A stretch of 64,000 nucleotides of DNA from Lumbricus terrestris (lineage: Eukaryota > Annelida > Clitellata > Crassiclitellata > Lumbricidae): NCBI GenBank assembly GCA_949752735.1, contig OX457047.1:5664666-5728665 (forward strand), read 5' to 3'. A program made the position numbers and the translations under genes. Under the pieces are notes generated by a model that did not search any database, was not told the DNA's origin, and saw only the letters and a program-made list of their open reading frames with translations. Position 1 is the first letter of the stretch; each line of letters begins with the position of its first letter. This document shows, in pieces, positions 11,044-23,357 of the stretch.

Positions 11044-14000
11044 CAGCGGCGCCCGCAGGATTTTTTTCTTGTACGCACAGAAATTTTCGATGGAGGGGCG
11101 AACAGGGAAAAATTTTCGGTCGCCGAAAAACTGATGACTTTTTTTTTAGTCATCTAATCTAGAATTTCCCAAAAACAGACCTTTTCTATTTCTATCCGCC
11201 GAAAAAACTGATGCCATTTTTTTTAGTCATCAAACCTAGAATTTCCCCCAAAATACCTCTTCTATCCGCCGCTGTACGCACTTACGTATGTGCGTACGTC
11301 TGCAGGCGCCTCTGTGAAGCATGTTATACTATGTCTATTGTGTATGTTGATGGTTGCAATAAATGAATTGAATTGAACCAGGGCTTTTTTTAAGGAATTT
11401 TTAGAACTGCACAACTTCCATGGGCGAAGCTTGGTTGCCGATCTTGGGGGGCTAAAAAAAATTCTCGTCCAAAGCAGTTAATGACCTTTTTTGGTCATCG
11501 AGTTGAAAATCTCATAACAACATACCATTTTCCGGACAGTGATAGTTCTTTTTAAAGTCCTTTTTTTAAATGTCCATAATTGCAATTATAGTTTTAAAAA
11601 GGTGTGCAATTGCAAATGTGTGCCAAAATTAAATATTTCAGTTATCTCAAAAACCTGACGTGCTACAAGAAAATCAAAAACACCACTGACTGCATTCAGC
11701 ATTTATTGCAATTATAATTTTTAAAAAGGTGTGCAATTGCAAATGTTTGCGACAATAAAATTTTTTCAGTTTTCTCAAAAACCTGACGTGCCACAAGAAA
11801 AAGAAAAACACCACTGCATTCAACATTAATTGCAATAATAGTAACAAAAAGGTGTGCAATTCCAAATGTGTGCCAAAAATTAAATATATCAGTTTTCTCG
11901 AAAACCGGACGTTCTACAAAAAAACAAAGCACCACTGCATTCAGCATTAATTGCAATTAAAGCAAAAAAGGTGTGCAATTGCAAATGAGTGCCAAAATTT
12001 AATATTTCAATTTTCTCAAAAACCTGACGTGCTACAAGAAAATCAAAAACACCACCGCATTAAGTATTATATGCAATTATAGTAAAAAAAGGTTTGCAAT
12101 TCCAAATGTTTTCCAAAATTAAATATTTCAGTTTTCTCAAAAACCTGACGTGCTACAAGAAAAACATAGCACCACTGCATTCAGCATTAATTGTAATTAT
12201 AGTAAAAAAAAGGTGTGCAATTTCAAAAGTGTGCGACAATTAAATATTTCAGTTTTCTCAAAAACCTGACGTGCTACAAGAAAAAAACAAAGCACCACTG
12301 CATTCAGCATTAATTGCAATTATAGTTTTTAAAAGGTGTGCAATTGCAAATGTGTGCCAAAATTAAATATTTCAGTTTTTTCAAAAACCTGATGTGCTAC
12401 AAAAAAGCACCACTGCATTCAGCATAAATTGCAATTATAGTAAAAAGGTGTGCAATTGCAAATGTGTGCCAAAATTAAATATTTAAGTTATCTCAAAAAC
12501 CTGACGTGCTACAAGAAAATCAAACACACCACTGACTGTATTCAGCATTAATTGCAAATATAATTGTTAAAAATGTGTGCAATTGCAAATGTTTGCCAAA
12601 ATAAACATTTCAGTTTTCTCAAAAACATGACGTGCTACAAGAAAAACAAAAACACCACTGCATTCAGCATTAGTTGCAATTATAGTAAAAAAAAGTGTGC
12701 AATTGCAAATGTGTGCCAAAATTAAATATTTCAGTTTTCTCAAAAACCTGGCGTGCTATAAGAAAAAACAAAAACACCACTGCATTAAGTATTATATGCT
12801 ATAATATTTTAAAAAGGTGTGCAATTCCAAATGTGCGCCAAAATTTTAAATTTCGGTTATCTCGAAAACCCCACGTGCTACAAGAAAAACAAAGCACCAC
12901 TGCATTCAGCATTAATTGCAATTATAGTTTTAAAAAGGTGTGCAATTGCAAATGTGTGCGACAATTAAATATTTCAGTTTTCTCAAAGACCTGACGTGCT
13001 ACAAAAAAAACACCACTGCATTCAGCATAATTTGCAATTATAATTTTTAAAAGGTGTGCAATTGCAAATTTGTGCCAAAATTAAATGTTTCAGTTTTCTC
13101 AAAAACCTGACGTGCTACAAGATAATCAAAAACACCCCTGCATTCAGCATTAATTGCAATTATAGTTTTAAAAAGGTGTGCAATTGCAAATGTGTGCCAA
13201 AATTAAATATTTCAGTTTTCTCAAAAACCTGACGTGCTACAAGAAAAACAAAAACACCACCGCATAAAGGATCATATGCAATTCTAGTTAAAAAAAGGTG
13301 TGCAATTCCAAATGTGTGCCAAAATTAAATATTTCAGTTTTCTCGAAAACCAGACGTGCTACAAAAAAGCACCACTGCATTCAGCATAAATTGCAATTAT
13401 AGTTTTTAAAAGGTGTGCAATTGCAAATGTGTGCCAAAATTAAATATTTCAGTTTTCTCAAAAACCTGAGGTGCCACAAGAAAAACAAAAACACCCCTGC
13501 ATTCAGCATTAATTGCAATTATATAGTAAAAAAAGGTATGCCAGAATTAAATATTGACCGATTGTCATATGAAGCTTTAAATTTCAAAGCAACGTTCACA
13601 AAATGATCTTTCCATTTTCCGCGTCCAAATATTCAAACTTTCGGAAGCGCACGAGTGTAAAGGTGGATCGGAGTGACAACGCGAATTTCATTAATAACTC
13701 AACAGCAGTTAATAGCCTAATTACAGCAAATTACTTATAATCAGTGGAAACCAGTGTCATTAAACATCATATAGCATACTGTCAAGTTTTTAAAAACTGA
13801 AAAGAAGGCAAGTTAATTGAATATAATAAGTTCGACAATAATAATTTCTACCGCGATACAAAACCAGCTTCAGTGGCTTGGAATAGGTGAACGCAAGGCC
13901 GAAGCAAGAGGGTGTTTTGGGTGTTTGAACACCCCGGAAATGGAAAAAAAAATAATTCATTTACATGTACGAGCACAGGCGGAGACTGACAGCAGATTGA

Positions 14001-14712
14001 TGTGTATATGAATGAATCATTAATGTATCTTTAATTTTAATTCAACATACATCATAATATTTATTATAGGTCTGCAACTGAGCGTTCGTTTGACAATATG
14101 TAGGTGACCAGCCTCCTATTATAGACCGACACCGCACAGACATAATCTGCTCCGTGTATCATCAATCTTTAATCTGGCTGCATGCTGTGGATCGTACTGC
14201 AGAGGATGAGACATTGTCGGGACCTGCAGTCTTTTAAACGCTGTGCCCGCTATTTTGAAACGCCATTTGCACTATAGACCTACAGGTGGTCTTGTTTGTG
14301 CTACAGAACAAGCCTGTACACTTACCTCCTACACTAAGAGTGTTAGGATGTTTGAGGAAACTTGAAATCATTTTTTTACTTGCTCGCTTCATTTCTGCAT
14401 AACCTCCAAAAAATGATTTCCAGGCGAAACTGAATCACGGAGATTTCCGAAAACGCTCATTGCCACGAAATTGGACAGCTCTCTATTAGCCTGCAGCTAG
14501 GCCTGGTGACGAAAGCAGACGGTGGCCTAGAAGGACAAAGTTGCTACATTGTTTGAAACGATAGATTATATTATTATATAGAATCAAATTTAAATAGGAA
14601 TTCCATAACTTATAATAGTTTACGGTTTAATTTTTAATTTATTAATAAATTTTTTCGAGCCTGTCCGCGCTGTACGCACATGCGTAAGTGCGTACGCGTG
14701 CGGGCGCCGCTG
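11044..14712. mobile_element. hAT-type element with internal satellite
   Basis: Terminal inverted repeats CAGCGGCGCCCGCA (11044-11057 and its complement at 14699-14712) are flanked by perfect 8-bp duplications CCCCTACG (11036-11043 and 14713-14720). This fits a hAT-type insertion of 3669 bp. Another terminus-like segment (CTGCAGGCGCCTCTG at 11300-11314) suggests a smaller 271-bp relative inside the left end. The interior contains a LINE tail (GCAATAAATGAATTGAATTG, about 11352), the satellite at 11580-13550 and about 1.1 kb of unassigned sequence. No transposase was found, so it is non-autonomous. Confidence 0.8.
11580..13550. repeat. Satellite array, about 121-bp monomer, about 16 copies
   Basis: Each monomer contains GGTGTGCAATTGCAAATG, then TTAAATATTTCAGTTTTCTC, AAAAACCTGACGTGCTACAA and ACACCACTGCATTCAGCATT. 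Copies start near 11596, 11724, 11847, 11967, 12088, 12210, 12331, 12446, 12571, 12695, 12815, 12937, 13052, 13173, 13296 and 13409, with a truncated end near 13533. Short frames on both strands come from the repeat and are not genes. The array lies wholly inside the hAT-type element. Confidence 0.92.
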
Positions 14713-14720
14713 CCCCTACG

Positions 14721-15471
14721 TATAATCAAGTTTTTCGAGTTATAACTTGGACTTAAATGTATATAGGTTACGGTACTATATGTTATAACAGTCGTAAATT
14801 TAGTACGGTACTTGTAGGCCTACTAAAATCTATTAAGTGATTTAAACTAGTATTAACACTGAGTAAATCAATTCCAGTATTGAGTTTTGATCTATTTATT
14901 TTTTATGATTTAATTGTTTGTGCTCGCTCTTAGATAACACAGACTGTGATGAGTTGTACTTTATGAGTTGCCCATGATGAATAGTCCCTTGATGAGTAGT
15001 CCCTATAGATCAATTGACCTATGATTACTGTAGTCCTAGAACCCCTATGAGAGCCGCATCTCGGTCACCTAAAAATGAGGTCATTGGGAGCAAAAAGTTA
15101 TTCTATTCGCATCGAGCGATCGGTAACTGGAGATGTTATTCCGGTGATTAGAAACGGTCAAGGTTAAGGAAATACTGAAAGATAATTAATTATCGTTATA
15201 CAGGAATTTTAAAAAAAAGCAATAATTAGACACCCTTAAACTAGTGCGATCTGCGTTATAATAACGTCCGATTGTTGACCAAGTTATACTGCAAGAGGGA
15301 TAATCACTTATTTGACGTTAATATTTTTGATGAATTGTTTACGACTCACTGGCACGACTGTCCTTGATGTTGATATTTTGAATGTGATGTTTGTGCCTGA
15401 TGTTTATGGCCTAAATTAATTTTCACATAACTTTAACCTCGATTTTCTCGGAATTCACAAAAGTGAAGATA
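14721..15471. other. AT-rich stretch, no gene seen
   Basis: Contains no convincing open frame and no recognised repeat. Confidence 0.35.
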
Positions 15472-15479
15472 CGCGAAGA

Positions 15480-15637
15480 CATGGTCGGAGTTTATCAGGG
15501 GCCATGGGGAGGGCTAAGCTCCCCAAGAAGACCCAAATTCATTTTTAAACCGTGTACATTGTATCTTTTCCCGGGCTTAGCCCCCCTCCCAAGAAGGCTT
15601 TAGCCCCTCCGAGAACGAAAACCAAACTCCGCCCATG
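15480..15637. mobile_element. 158-bp hAT-like MITE, copy 1
   Basis: The left end is CATGGTCGGAGTTT and the right end AAACTCCGCCCATG (13/14 inverted match). The flanks are perfect 8-bp duplications CGCGAAGA (15472-15479 and 15638-15645). The interior has opposed GGGCTAAGC and GGGCTTAGCCCCCC words, so the element can fold. It is the same length as the copy at 32341-32498, which lies in opposite orientation. Confidence 0.9.
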
Positions 15638-15764
15638 CGCGAAGATAATTCTCGGGCAACGTCATCTTGATGTGAACAATTTAGACCCGATTTTTCAATC
15701 TTTTTTTCGGAAGGGTCACTTCACGGAAATCCTGTTAGTTCGCCTCCTTTATCATATCTTTGGG

Positions 15765-16612
<848 letters not shown>

Positions 16613-16639
16613 TAAATTTATTACGCGCGCAAGGTCACA

Positions 16640-18005
16640 CCAAAGTGTGAATCTGAGGCGCGGATAGTTAGCCGCCAGAGGAAGATGCAGTTAAAGATCC
16701 ATGTGCTTGAAAGCCAAAGAGAAATAGTGAGTTTTGAGCTGTTTTTTGAAGGTAGAGAGTGAATTTGAGCAACGAAGAGAGAGTGGAAGTAGATTCCATT
16801 CTTTGGGATCAGAGGCATGGAATGCACGCGAGCCCATAACAGTTCTGCATCGAGACTTTCGAGACTCAGCTAAAAGACCCATGCTTGATGATCGCAGGCT
16901 ACGAGGAGGAATGTCAGGAGTAAGCAGTGACTGAAGGTAGGGAGGTGTTCCGGTAGAGAGGGATTTGTAGGTTAAACAGGCGAATTTAAATTTAAACTCG
17001 ACAAGAAGCCAATGCAGCTGATGAAGTAAAACTGAAGAACTTGATCGTAGTGGGACACGCAGCACAACCCGAGCTAAAGAATTTTGGATGCGTTGCAGCC
17101 TATGTAGCTCATAGTCTGAAATACCAACAAAAATCGCATTAGCATAATCAAGGCGAGAGGAGACAAGGGAGCAAGTTAAAGTCTTCGATATATCCTTAGT
17201 CAGAGCCGACCTAATGTGGCGTATTGCCCTGATGTGATAAAAGCAAGATCTACAAAGGTTAGTTATATGCGTCCGAAAAGTAAGCATGCTATCCAGAGTA
17301 ACCCCATGAGTTTTAACAGAATCTGACAATGGTACTGCGGAGCCTGCGAGGTCGATGCTGGAAAGTGAAGGAAAAGAACGGAGGCGTTGTCGTGACCCGA
17401 ACAAAATTGCCTCAGACTTGCTTGGGTTTATAGCCAAGCCGTTAAAACAGAACCAAGCATATAAAGACGAAAGGCACTCCTCAAGTTTAAGTTTACCGGA
17501 CTGATCAGTGTGTGAAAGAGCAATATGGAGTTGAGTGTCGTCCGCGTACTCTGCCGTGCTAAGCAAAAAGACAGTATAACTCTTTACCGTTACAGTCTGA
17601 GGTACTGTCTTTTTGCTTAGCACGGCAGTCTAAGTAACTGTTGTAATTGTACACCAAAATGACTAACTATGCGATTAATTGGGGAGGTAAAGACTGTGAA
17701 TAATAGAGGACCAAGGCCAGATCCCTGTGGAACTCCAGCAGTGCAAGCAGTGGGTTCAGACCTACGGTACCGATGCCCACCTGCTGATTCCTGTCACCCA
17801 GATAAGACGCCAACCAGTTTAAAGCAGTACCAGAGACACCGAAGCTTTTCGTGAGTCTAGAAAGAAGTAATTGATGGACTACGGTATCGAAAGCTGCGCT
17901 AAGGTCAAGACATACAGAAAGACAGGCTTTTCGATTGTCAATAGACGAAAAGATGTTGTACAGCGTGGATGTAAGGGCAGTCTCAGTGTCGCATTGGACC
18001 AAGAA
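16640..18005 (-). pseudogene. CR1/L2-type LINE, reverse transcriptase to C-terminus
   Basis: Two minus-strand open segments belong to one element. 18002-17667 has the STETAL-like region, then VCLDLSAAFDTVVHQLLL (RT motif A). 17623-16691 (310 codons) has EYADDTQLHIAL (catalytic YADD), NPSKSEAILFGSR, LDYANAIFVGI, LHQLHWLLVEFKFKFA and DPKEWNLLPLSL. The part between motif A and YADD is missing and replaced by a hairpin (17551-17628). The 3' end is cut near 16640 next to a microsatellite. The long intact second frame suggests modest age, but the element cannot be functional. Confidence 0.88.
17551..17628. repeat. Perfect 26-bp hairpin inside the LINE
   Basis: CTGCCGTGCTAAGCAAAAAG (continuing to 17576) and its exact complement at 17603-17628 flank a 26-nt loop. 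It sits immediately upstream of the YADD codons of the LINE, where the RT palm should continue, so it looks like a local inverted duplication made by template switching. Confidence 0.9.
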
Positions 18006-18175
18006 CTTACTTTAACGCGGCATACCAACCTGCTATTCCGCAGTTGCTAGCACCAAATGCGCCGGCTTAGAGTGGTGCTCCGCTCCTTAACCTCAATGCT
18101 GCCTTAAAGCTAATCCACTTTTTTGTTGTCTCTCGTCTGGCCAACGTTCTATTCTGCTCAAAAGACTGTTCTCTT

Positions 18176-18265
18176 TAGCCGTGGTTGGGTTGGGAGCGCT
18201 TCTGAGTAGCTACTCTTGAAGAGGCGCTATATAAATGTATGAATTGAATGAATGAATGAATGAAG
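18176..18265 (+). mobile_element. LINE 3' tail ending in (GAAT)n
   Basis: GGGAGCGCTTCTGAGTAGC, then GAAGAGGCGCTATATAAATG and repeated GAATGAAT units. It is a plus-strand LINE end next to the minus-strand LINE above, so it is a separate insertion. Confidence 0.7.
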
Positions 18266-18420
18266 ATTTACAACAAGTCAATAGCCGTATTTGCAGTTCT
18301 AATCAGATAATCATGACAGTCTGTTCGTTTTCTAATAATTAAATCATTGACTGAAAATTGTAATTGATAAAATTAATGTTTATTGGCTTGAACCGATGTC
18401 TTTAAGATAATGATCCCTTC

Positions 18421-18585
18421 TTAAGGAGTGGTGTGGTCTCGGATCCAATCCAGATAGGCGCTGGTGCGGGTGTAAACGGTTGGGTAAGTCTGGAGACAGT
18501 TGTCCCCACTCGCCAAACCCCATGAAGAAATGCCCGCAACGCGAGTAACACCGTCTGGGCAGTTCAATGGGCCACCGTCATCAGC
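18421..18585 (-). CDS. Serine protease homologue, last coding exon
   Basis: The exon starts after TTTTCAG and reads [20 protein letters not shown], then [22 protein letters not shown] and a TAA at 18421-18423. This is the C-terminal segment of a chymotrypsin-fold (S1A) protease: the GDSGGP box, the SWG substrate loop, the P-x-VYT-R strand and the final helix. The active-site serine is replaced: GDSGGP reads ADDGGP, and the residue at chymotrypsin position 189 is glycine. The codon is GAC, at least two changes from any serine codon, so a single base error cannot explain it. The phase (0) matches the donor of the exon at 20478-20638. Function inferred: a secreted, non-catalytic homologue. Confidence 0.85.
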   Translation of the reverse strand, partial: ADDGGPLNCPDGVTRVAGISSWGLASGDNCLQTYPTVYTRTSAYLDWIRDHTTP

Positions 18586-18807
18586 CTGAAAACAGAGCAG
18601 TAGACGGATGTACTTCACTACATCGTTGTATAACTGCAGCCATGTAATGCCTGGTTGCGGTTTACAAGCCGTTCACTGTCGGTAAGACCCGAAAGTGCAA
18701 GAACTAAATGCCGCAAACACTCTATGAAGTGCATGGTCCAACAATTATAGGGATCCGTTTGTCACAAGGCCTTGCATTATACCCTTATGCTGCTAAATAC
18801 TTCCAAT

Positions 18808-19459
18808 TTAACCCTCGGAGGCTAACCTGGGGTGTTTTTTTCACCCCACTGTCAGTATAGGCCTATGCCCTGAATTTATTTACTGCTTTGAAATTTTGCC
18901 ATGCGCTTTTATGTATCTGTTCATAGATGATTTTTGCTTAATTCCACATTTTTATATTTTTTTTTATTGAATGCATGGTCACATGACTGACGTCATACAA
19001 TGGTCATTGTTATTGATAATTTATTTGTGTTGAAAAGGTTTCGACGGTTATCTGTAGCCAATGCAGCTAAACTGATACCAGAATTGATATCAATGTATTG
19101 AAAATGATGATAGTGATGATGATATTGAAGAGTTTGTTGATTGTAATGATGTCTCGGAGCTAGATAATGTTGAAATCGATGAGGTCATAGACCTAGCCTA
19201 TGTGTTGCAACTTTGTATGTGGAAAGCATGCAACAAAGCGCTATTGTGTATAGATGACCGTAGACTGGATGATTATGATAATATTTTAACTTAGTTAGGT
19301 TTCATAGTTTGTCAATTCCATGCTGAACTTGAATTAAGCGTCATTTTTGATTAAATATGGTCTAATTTTATACCATAGGCCTCAAATGGTGTGGGGTGAA
19401 AAATATACCCCAGGTTATCCAATATGTGATTATTTTATTGGTTAGCCTCCGAGGGTTAA
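18808..19459. mobile_element. piggyBac-type non-autonomous element
   Basis: The target TTAA occurs on both sides (18808-18811 and 19456-19459). Perfect 16-bp inverted repeats CCCTCGGAGGCTAACC lie just inside, followed by a second inverted pair around TGGGGTG...TTTTTCACCCCAC. TTAA targets and a CCCT tip are diagnostic of piggyBac elements. The 644-bp element keeps a small part of a transposase gene (see 19036-19294) and is an internal-deletion derivative. Confidence 0.92.
19036..19294 (+). pseudogene. piggyBac transposase N-terminal remnant
   Basis: One frame reads RRLSVANAAKLIPELIS. A second, shifted by an indel, reads ENDDSDDDIEEFVDCNDVSE and on to a TAG at 19292-19294. A short basic segment followed by an acidic D/E/S tract is how piggyBac-family transposases begin. 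The catalytic DDD domain is wholly absent. It lies between the piggyBac-type ends, in the plus orientation. Confidence 0.65.
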
Positions 19460-19894
19460 AACAAACTTGAGCAAATGGCTAATATCGGTAAGAACCGAAA
19501 AGAAAGAAGTTCAAAACTGAAGTGAAAATAATCCAAAAACAATTTCATTGGAGGCAACTGCCTTGATTTCGTCTGTTGTTTTTTCTGAGTGCTTTTTTCC
19601 TTGCTATGAAGGCATGCTAACAATGACTAAACTCCATCGATTGCTGACACTATAATATAAGCTTATCGCTAAAATAATTAACAATGATAATAATAATCTT
19701 CGTTTAATGAAATTCAGTCTGACAAACCGCAGAATGATTACTTTAACTGTATTAACACTAATAGCCTAAGTGCTGTATCACTCCTGATTCGGCCAAGCCA
19801 GAAGTGGGAGGGGCTATCTTTATGTTTAGCAGAACCCGATTAAAACACCACAACAGAAAAGCGACAATGGCAGCTAGCAGAAACTTTAATAAAT
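19460..19894. other. AT-rich intronic stretch
   Basis: Nothing is recognised. It lies between two exons of the serine protease homologue, so it is probably intron. Confidence 0.4.
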
Positions 19895-19980
19895 TAACGC
19901 CCTGAGCGAGGCTTGAACACGGTTTGCGTGGATGACACTCAGTTTAACGACCAGCGCTCTCTCAACTGAGCTACGGACCC
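19895..19980 (-). tRNA. tRNA pseudogene or tRNA-derived SINE head
   Basis: On the minus strand: GTCCGTAGCTCAGTTGAGAG (A-box and D-arm like), AGCGCTGGTCGTTAAACTG (anticodon-arm region) and GTTCAAGCCTCGC (B-box/T-arm like). The D arm is convincing. The anticodon and acceptor stems do not close cleanly in my reading and there is an extra length between arms. It abuts a poly-C run at 19978-19993. I favour a decayed tRNA-like repeat over a functional gene. Confidence 0.45.
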
Positions 19981-20477
19981 CCCCCCCCCCCCCGATGCAA
20001 AAGTATCAAAAATAGGCCTACTCCTCTTGCATCAGTCATCCTTGTAACTATTTTTTTGCGCAATTAATCCTTATCCCATATATTGCGAATGTCTTTGAGG
20101 AAACGCATAGGCCTAAATCTTGCATTACGCGCACTTATGTGTAAATTATTCAATTAAGTCATCGGCTAAATGGACGTTTTATCAATGGTGATACTTGCAA
20201 TAGGCCTACTTTCAAAGGTCATATTTGTTCATTTTATTTGTATGTTTGCAGGGAACAGAATTCACGTGAAAAATTGAAATAAAAAGCAACAATAAACAGT
20301 TGCAAATCGATAAACAGACAGTCACCATAAACTGTGTACGAAATTTAATTCACTCCATTAGTCTGATAGTGGATGAACTAGAAAGAGTTCGAGCTTTTCG
20401 AACTTACAACAGAAAATGAGTCAAAGAGAAATCTTCAGTAAATGCGTGCATTAGCAAATTCTTCATGATTAGCTTAC
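19981..20477. other. Intronic stretch with a poly-C tract
   Basis: Apart from the C run at its left edge nothing is recognised. It separates two protease exons. Confidence 0.4.
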
Positions 20478-20638
20478 GTTGCAAGATCCAACTTTATTAG
20501 CCCGGTCGTAGACACAGATTTGGTTGTCCCAAACCCTGCAATCCATACAGCCTGCAGCCATAAGACTCTGGCACTCATCGGTCCCGATGACTTCAATTGA
20601 GGCCTTCTGAAGAGTATCAGGAAGGGTATTGGAGGAGC
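20478..20638 (-). CDS. Serine protease homologue, penultimate known exon
   Basis: Bounded by an acceptor ATCATAG and a donor GTAAGC on the minus strand. It reads SSNTLPDTLQKASIEVIG, TDECQSL, DNQICVYDRANKVGSCN. This is the S1A segment that follows the GWG-x-T-x-x-G strand: LPxxLQxxxxxVI, then the C-x-x disulphide region, the x-x-QIC strand and the SC that precedes the active-site loop. The incoming phase needs one base, supplied by the exon at 45202-45373 (rebuilding glycine). The outgoing phase 0 fits 18421-18585. The intron to the previous exon would be about 24.5 kb and is full of mobile elements. Confidence 0.85.
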
Positions 20639-20804
20639 CTATGATTACAAACACACACGCAATCTTGGTTAAAACTTTTGTGCTCTATAAATTGTTGCCA
20701 TTACTATGAAATTTCACTACAGATAAGTACGAACATAAGCCTTGAATGAGCGTCTAATTAGCATAGAGACTAACTTGCATCATCAAATTCAGGAAAATCG
20801 CAAT

Positions 20805-21545
20805 GGTAGTACATGTAGTACGAGCAAAAGGAACTAAGAGGATTCCATTATCAGCGGAGAGTAGCTGCATGACAACGTCCTTGGATACCCAATGTAAAGC
20901 TGTATAGCTATCGGAGGTAAATTGGGGTAAGACCCTGACAACATCGCCATACCAATGCAGCTACTCTGAACTCAATACGCTGGCGAGTAGGGAGCCAGTG
21001 AAGTACCTCAAGCATATAGTTTGAGACATGACCATATTCACGAATTTGCCCAATTAGGCGCGCAGCAGAGGGCAATAGCCGACCAAGACAAGTCATTCTG
21101 CTGGATGGGAGACCAACGTAGAGCGAAGAACAATAGTCGATGCGAAATGTAACGAAGGAATGCACTAAAGTAAGAGTAGCAGCAGACATACATGTAAGAG
21201 ATAGGATGACAGTGCAAAGCTGGCTGATGCAGCTGATGGTAGCAGTCTCGATCGAGACAGTGAAGTTGAGAAGCAAAAGCGAGTTAGTGGAAGCCATGCC
21301 AGATAGCGAGACCCACAGTAAAAAAGACTCGGCACTCTACGGTAGAAGTGCGAGCTTGAGGAACCAAAACCTGCCCCGCTCTCGCAGAGCGAAGAGCTCG
21401 ACGGGCTGCAAGGTCGGCGACAGGTCCACAAAGGCTAGACAAGTATGATGGAGCACAAGCAATAAGGCATCGCCAAACAAGTGCAGTAACTCGGAAGGAG
21501 ATGCGCTGTGAAACAGGGAGCTTGTGAATAACATCACGCATAATA
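20805..21545 (-). pseudogene. Two adjoining CR1/L2-type LINE fragments
   Basis: 20805-21300 reads LVHSFVTFRIDYCSSLYVGL, HVSNYMLEVLHWLPTRQR and WRCCQGLTPIYLREL, close to the copy at 2145-2578. 21284-21545 reads IHKLPVSQRISFRVTALVWR, PSYLSSLCGPV, RRALRSARAGQVLVPQAR, which is a different family from the same clade. Both lack a complete RT and are joined head to tail, so one probably inserted in or beside the other. They lie in the large protease intron. Confidence 0.75.
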
Positions 21546-21803
21546 ATAATTATTATAAGCAGAGACGGGGAATATTTAGGAATACGGCCAATGAATCAGC
21601 CGAACGAAGAACTCGTTCAAGGCGCCTAATTACTGTAGTCCAAGTGGCAGACCCACGAGTACCGAACGGCAGTGATCAGTTCTACTGGTGTCAAAGGCAT
21701 GGACAAGTGTCAGGGTACTAAACTGCTATGAGTACTATAATAAGAGAACGATCTTGAGACAACTGTTGATAAATATTATTGTGTCATGTATGACCATTGC
21801 ATA
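21546..21803. other. Unassigned intronic stretch
   Basis: Contains a short plus-strand frame (21524-21721) with no known motif. No repeat is recognised. Confidence 0.3.
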
Positions 21804-22245
21804 TACAGGGTGGCCCAGCATTAATGTCCCGACTTTGCACGCGTATAACTTCGCCAATTTTTAGCATTTATTTATACTTAATGCACCAAATTAAAGGTAT
21901 TTCACTCTAGTATTAACACTAAAAAAGTCCAACTGATACTAATTTAGGTTTTAATTATATACTTGGGACAGCGCTAGCTGCCATTTTTTGTCATTACTGA
22001 CGCAATATAAATAAAATTATATAAAATAAATATACTATAAATAAATTACGCCATTCCATAGAGGGCATCAAGGGCTATTAATTCGTACCAATTAATTTGA
22101 CTTTTGATGACCAGAAGTGTTCAAAATAAATTAAAATGTGTGAAAAAGTTGGGTTTTTTACAACGCGAATCTATATTTCTGTGTAAACGTTTGTCAACAG
22201 CTAAAAAAACATATATTATATTGGCTGAAGCAGATATTGACGGTG

Positions 22246-22455
22246 AATACATACATACATACATACATACATACATACATACATACATACATACATACAT
22301 ACATACATACATACATACATACATACATACATACATACATACATACATACATACATACATACATACATACATACATACATACATACATACATACATACAT
22401 ACATACATACATACATACATACATACATACATACATACATACATACATACATTCA
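22246..22455. repeat. (TACA)n microsatellite, about 52 units
   Basis: A nearly perfect tetranucleotide array. All long frames over it (YIHT/MYVC repeats) are artefacts. Confidence 0.98.
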
Positions 22456-23357
22456 TACATTAGAGTGGTCCAACTTACCATGTAAAAAAATAAGATTTCA
22501 AATATCAAATTGGGTCACAGTTGTCCTTGTTTCTATACACCAAGGAAGCTTACAAGCCAAAAATTAGAAGGATTCAATTATATTTCGAGGTGACTCAAAC
22601 TAGAACATTTTTCTGCCAATAGAACTGCCACACTCAGACTAAGGCTGCAGCCGTGCAGGATTTTACTCAGCTGAGGTGCCTCTCCTTTTGCCCTGCTATG
22701 GCAGGCATTAACTAGAATTTGTCCAGATCATTCTGAAAGTGTTTCTGGAGCTGGAGAGAGAGTTTCTTGTAATTTCCAAGTTTATTAGAGAATTGAAACA
22801 GCAAGCCAATGCCTGTCTTCAAATGTCGGATTTTCGGAATCGGAAGCAGAGGATAATTTTTATGTGCTTGCATTTGACAAAACGGCCTCAAAATACTTGT
22901 ACATGTACAGTTGTGCACTTATCTAACAGACACTCAATGAGCAGCCACTGCTGTGTGCTCGCATCTATGAAATCCAGTGGTTTCTTTACTCCCACAGCCC
23001 TCGGAACAACCAGTGGTCCAGATGTAGGCTCATTCAAACGATTTCTGTGGAAAACCAACAACAATGTGAAGATTACGGCGAGCTTCTGCAATAGTCGCAT
23101 AATGATAGGTGTTTGAGGGGAGAAATGCAATTTCGTTTCCAGCTTCTGGGGCAGTACACCATGCAACCCCGCTAACAATCTTCTAAAAAAATCATAAAAA
23201 ATAATATGACTCTCCACATTTGGGATGAAACAGTTATAACAGATCTAATGTCAGCCTTTTTGCTTCTCTTGTCTATGGAATATGGTCGTGAAGCTTGCCT
23301 GAACAAGAGAGAGCTTAAAAAAATTATTTGACACTGTTCAACTAGTCAGAACTCAAC
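22456..23357. other. Unassigned stretch inside the mariner-like region
   Basis: Two overlapping open frames on opposite strands (22739-23116 and 22888-23217) show no motif I recognise. Confidence 0.3.

Noticed and set aside
10810..11153. RRIVCRRIV / ELSVAELS repeat proteins
   Set aside because: Translations of the 15-bp units of TU-like element A.
11044..11314. A separate 271-bp MITE ending at 11314
   Set aside because: The ends look related, but the octamer after 11314 (TGAAGCAT) does not match CCCCTACG, whereas the end at 14712 is followed by a perfect match.
11580..13550. CRISPR-like or multi-gene array of ~120-bp units
   Set aside because: The whole unit is repeated with gradual divergence; it is a tandem satellite.
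19895..19980. Functional tRNA gene
   Set aside because: The D-arm and B box look right but the anticodon and acceptor stems do not pair cleanly and no clean anticodon can be assigned, so it was kept only as a tRNA-like repeat.
22104..22508. YIHT/MYVC repeat proteins of about 100 aa
   Set aside because: Translations of a (TACA)n microsatellite; the same applies at 26970-27260, 29583-29963 and 34426-34703.
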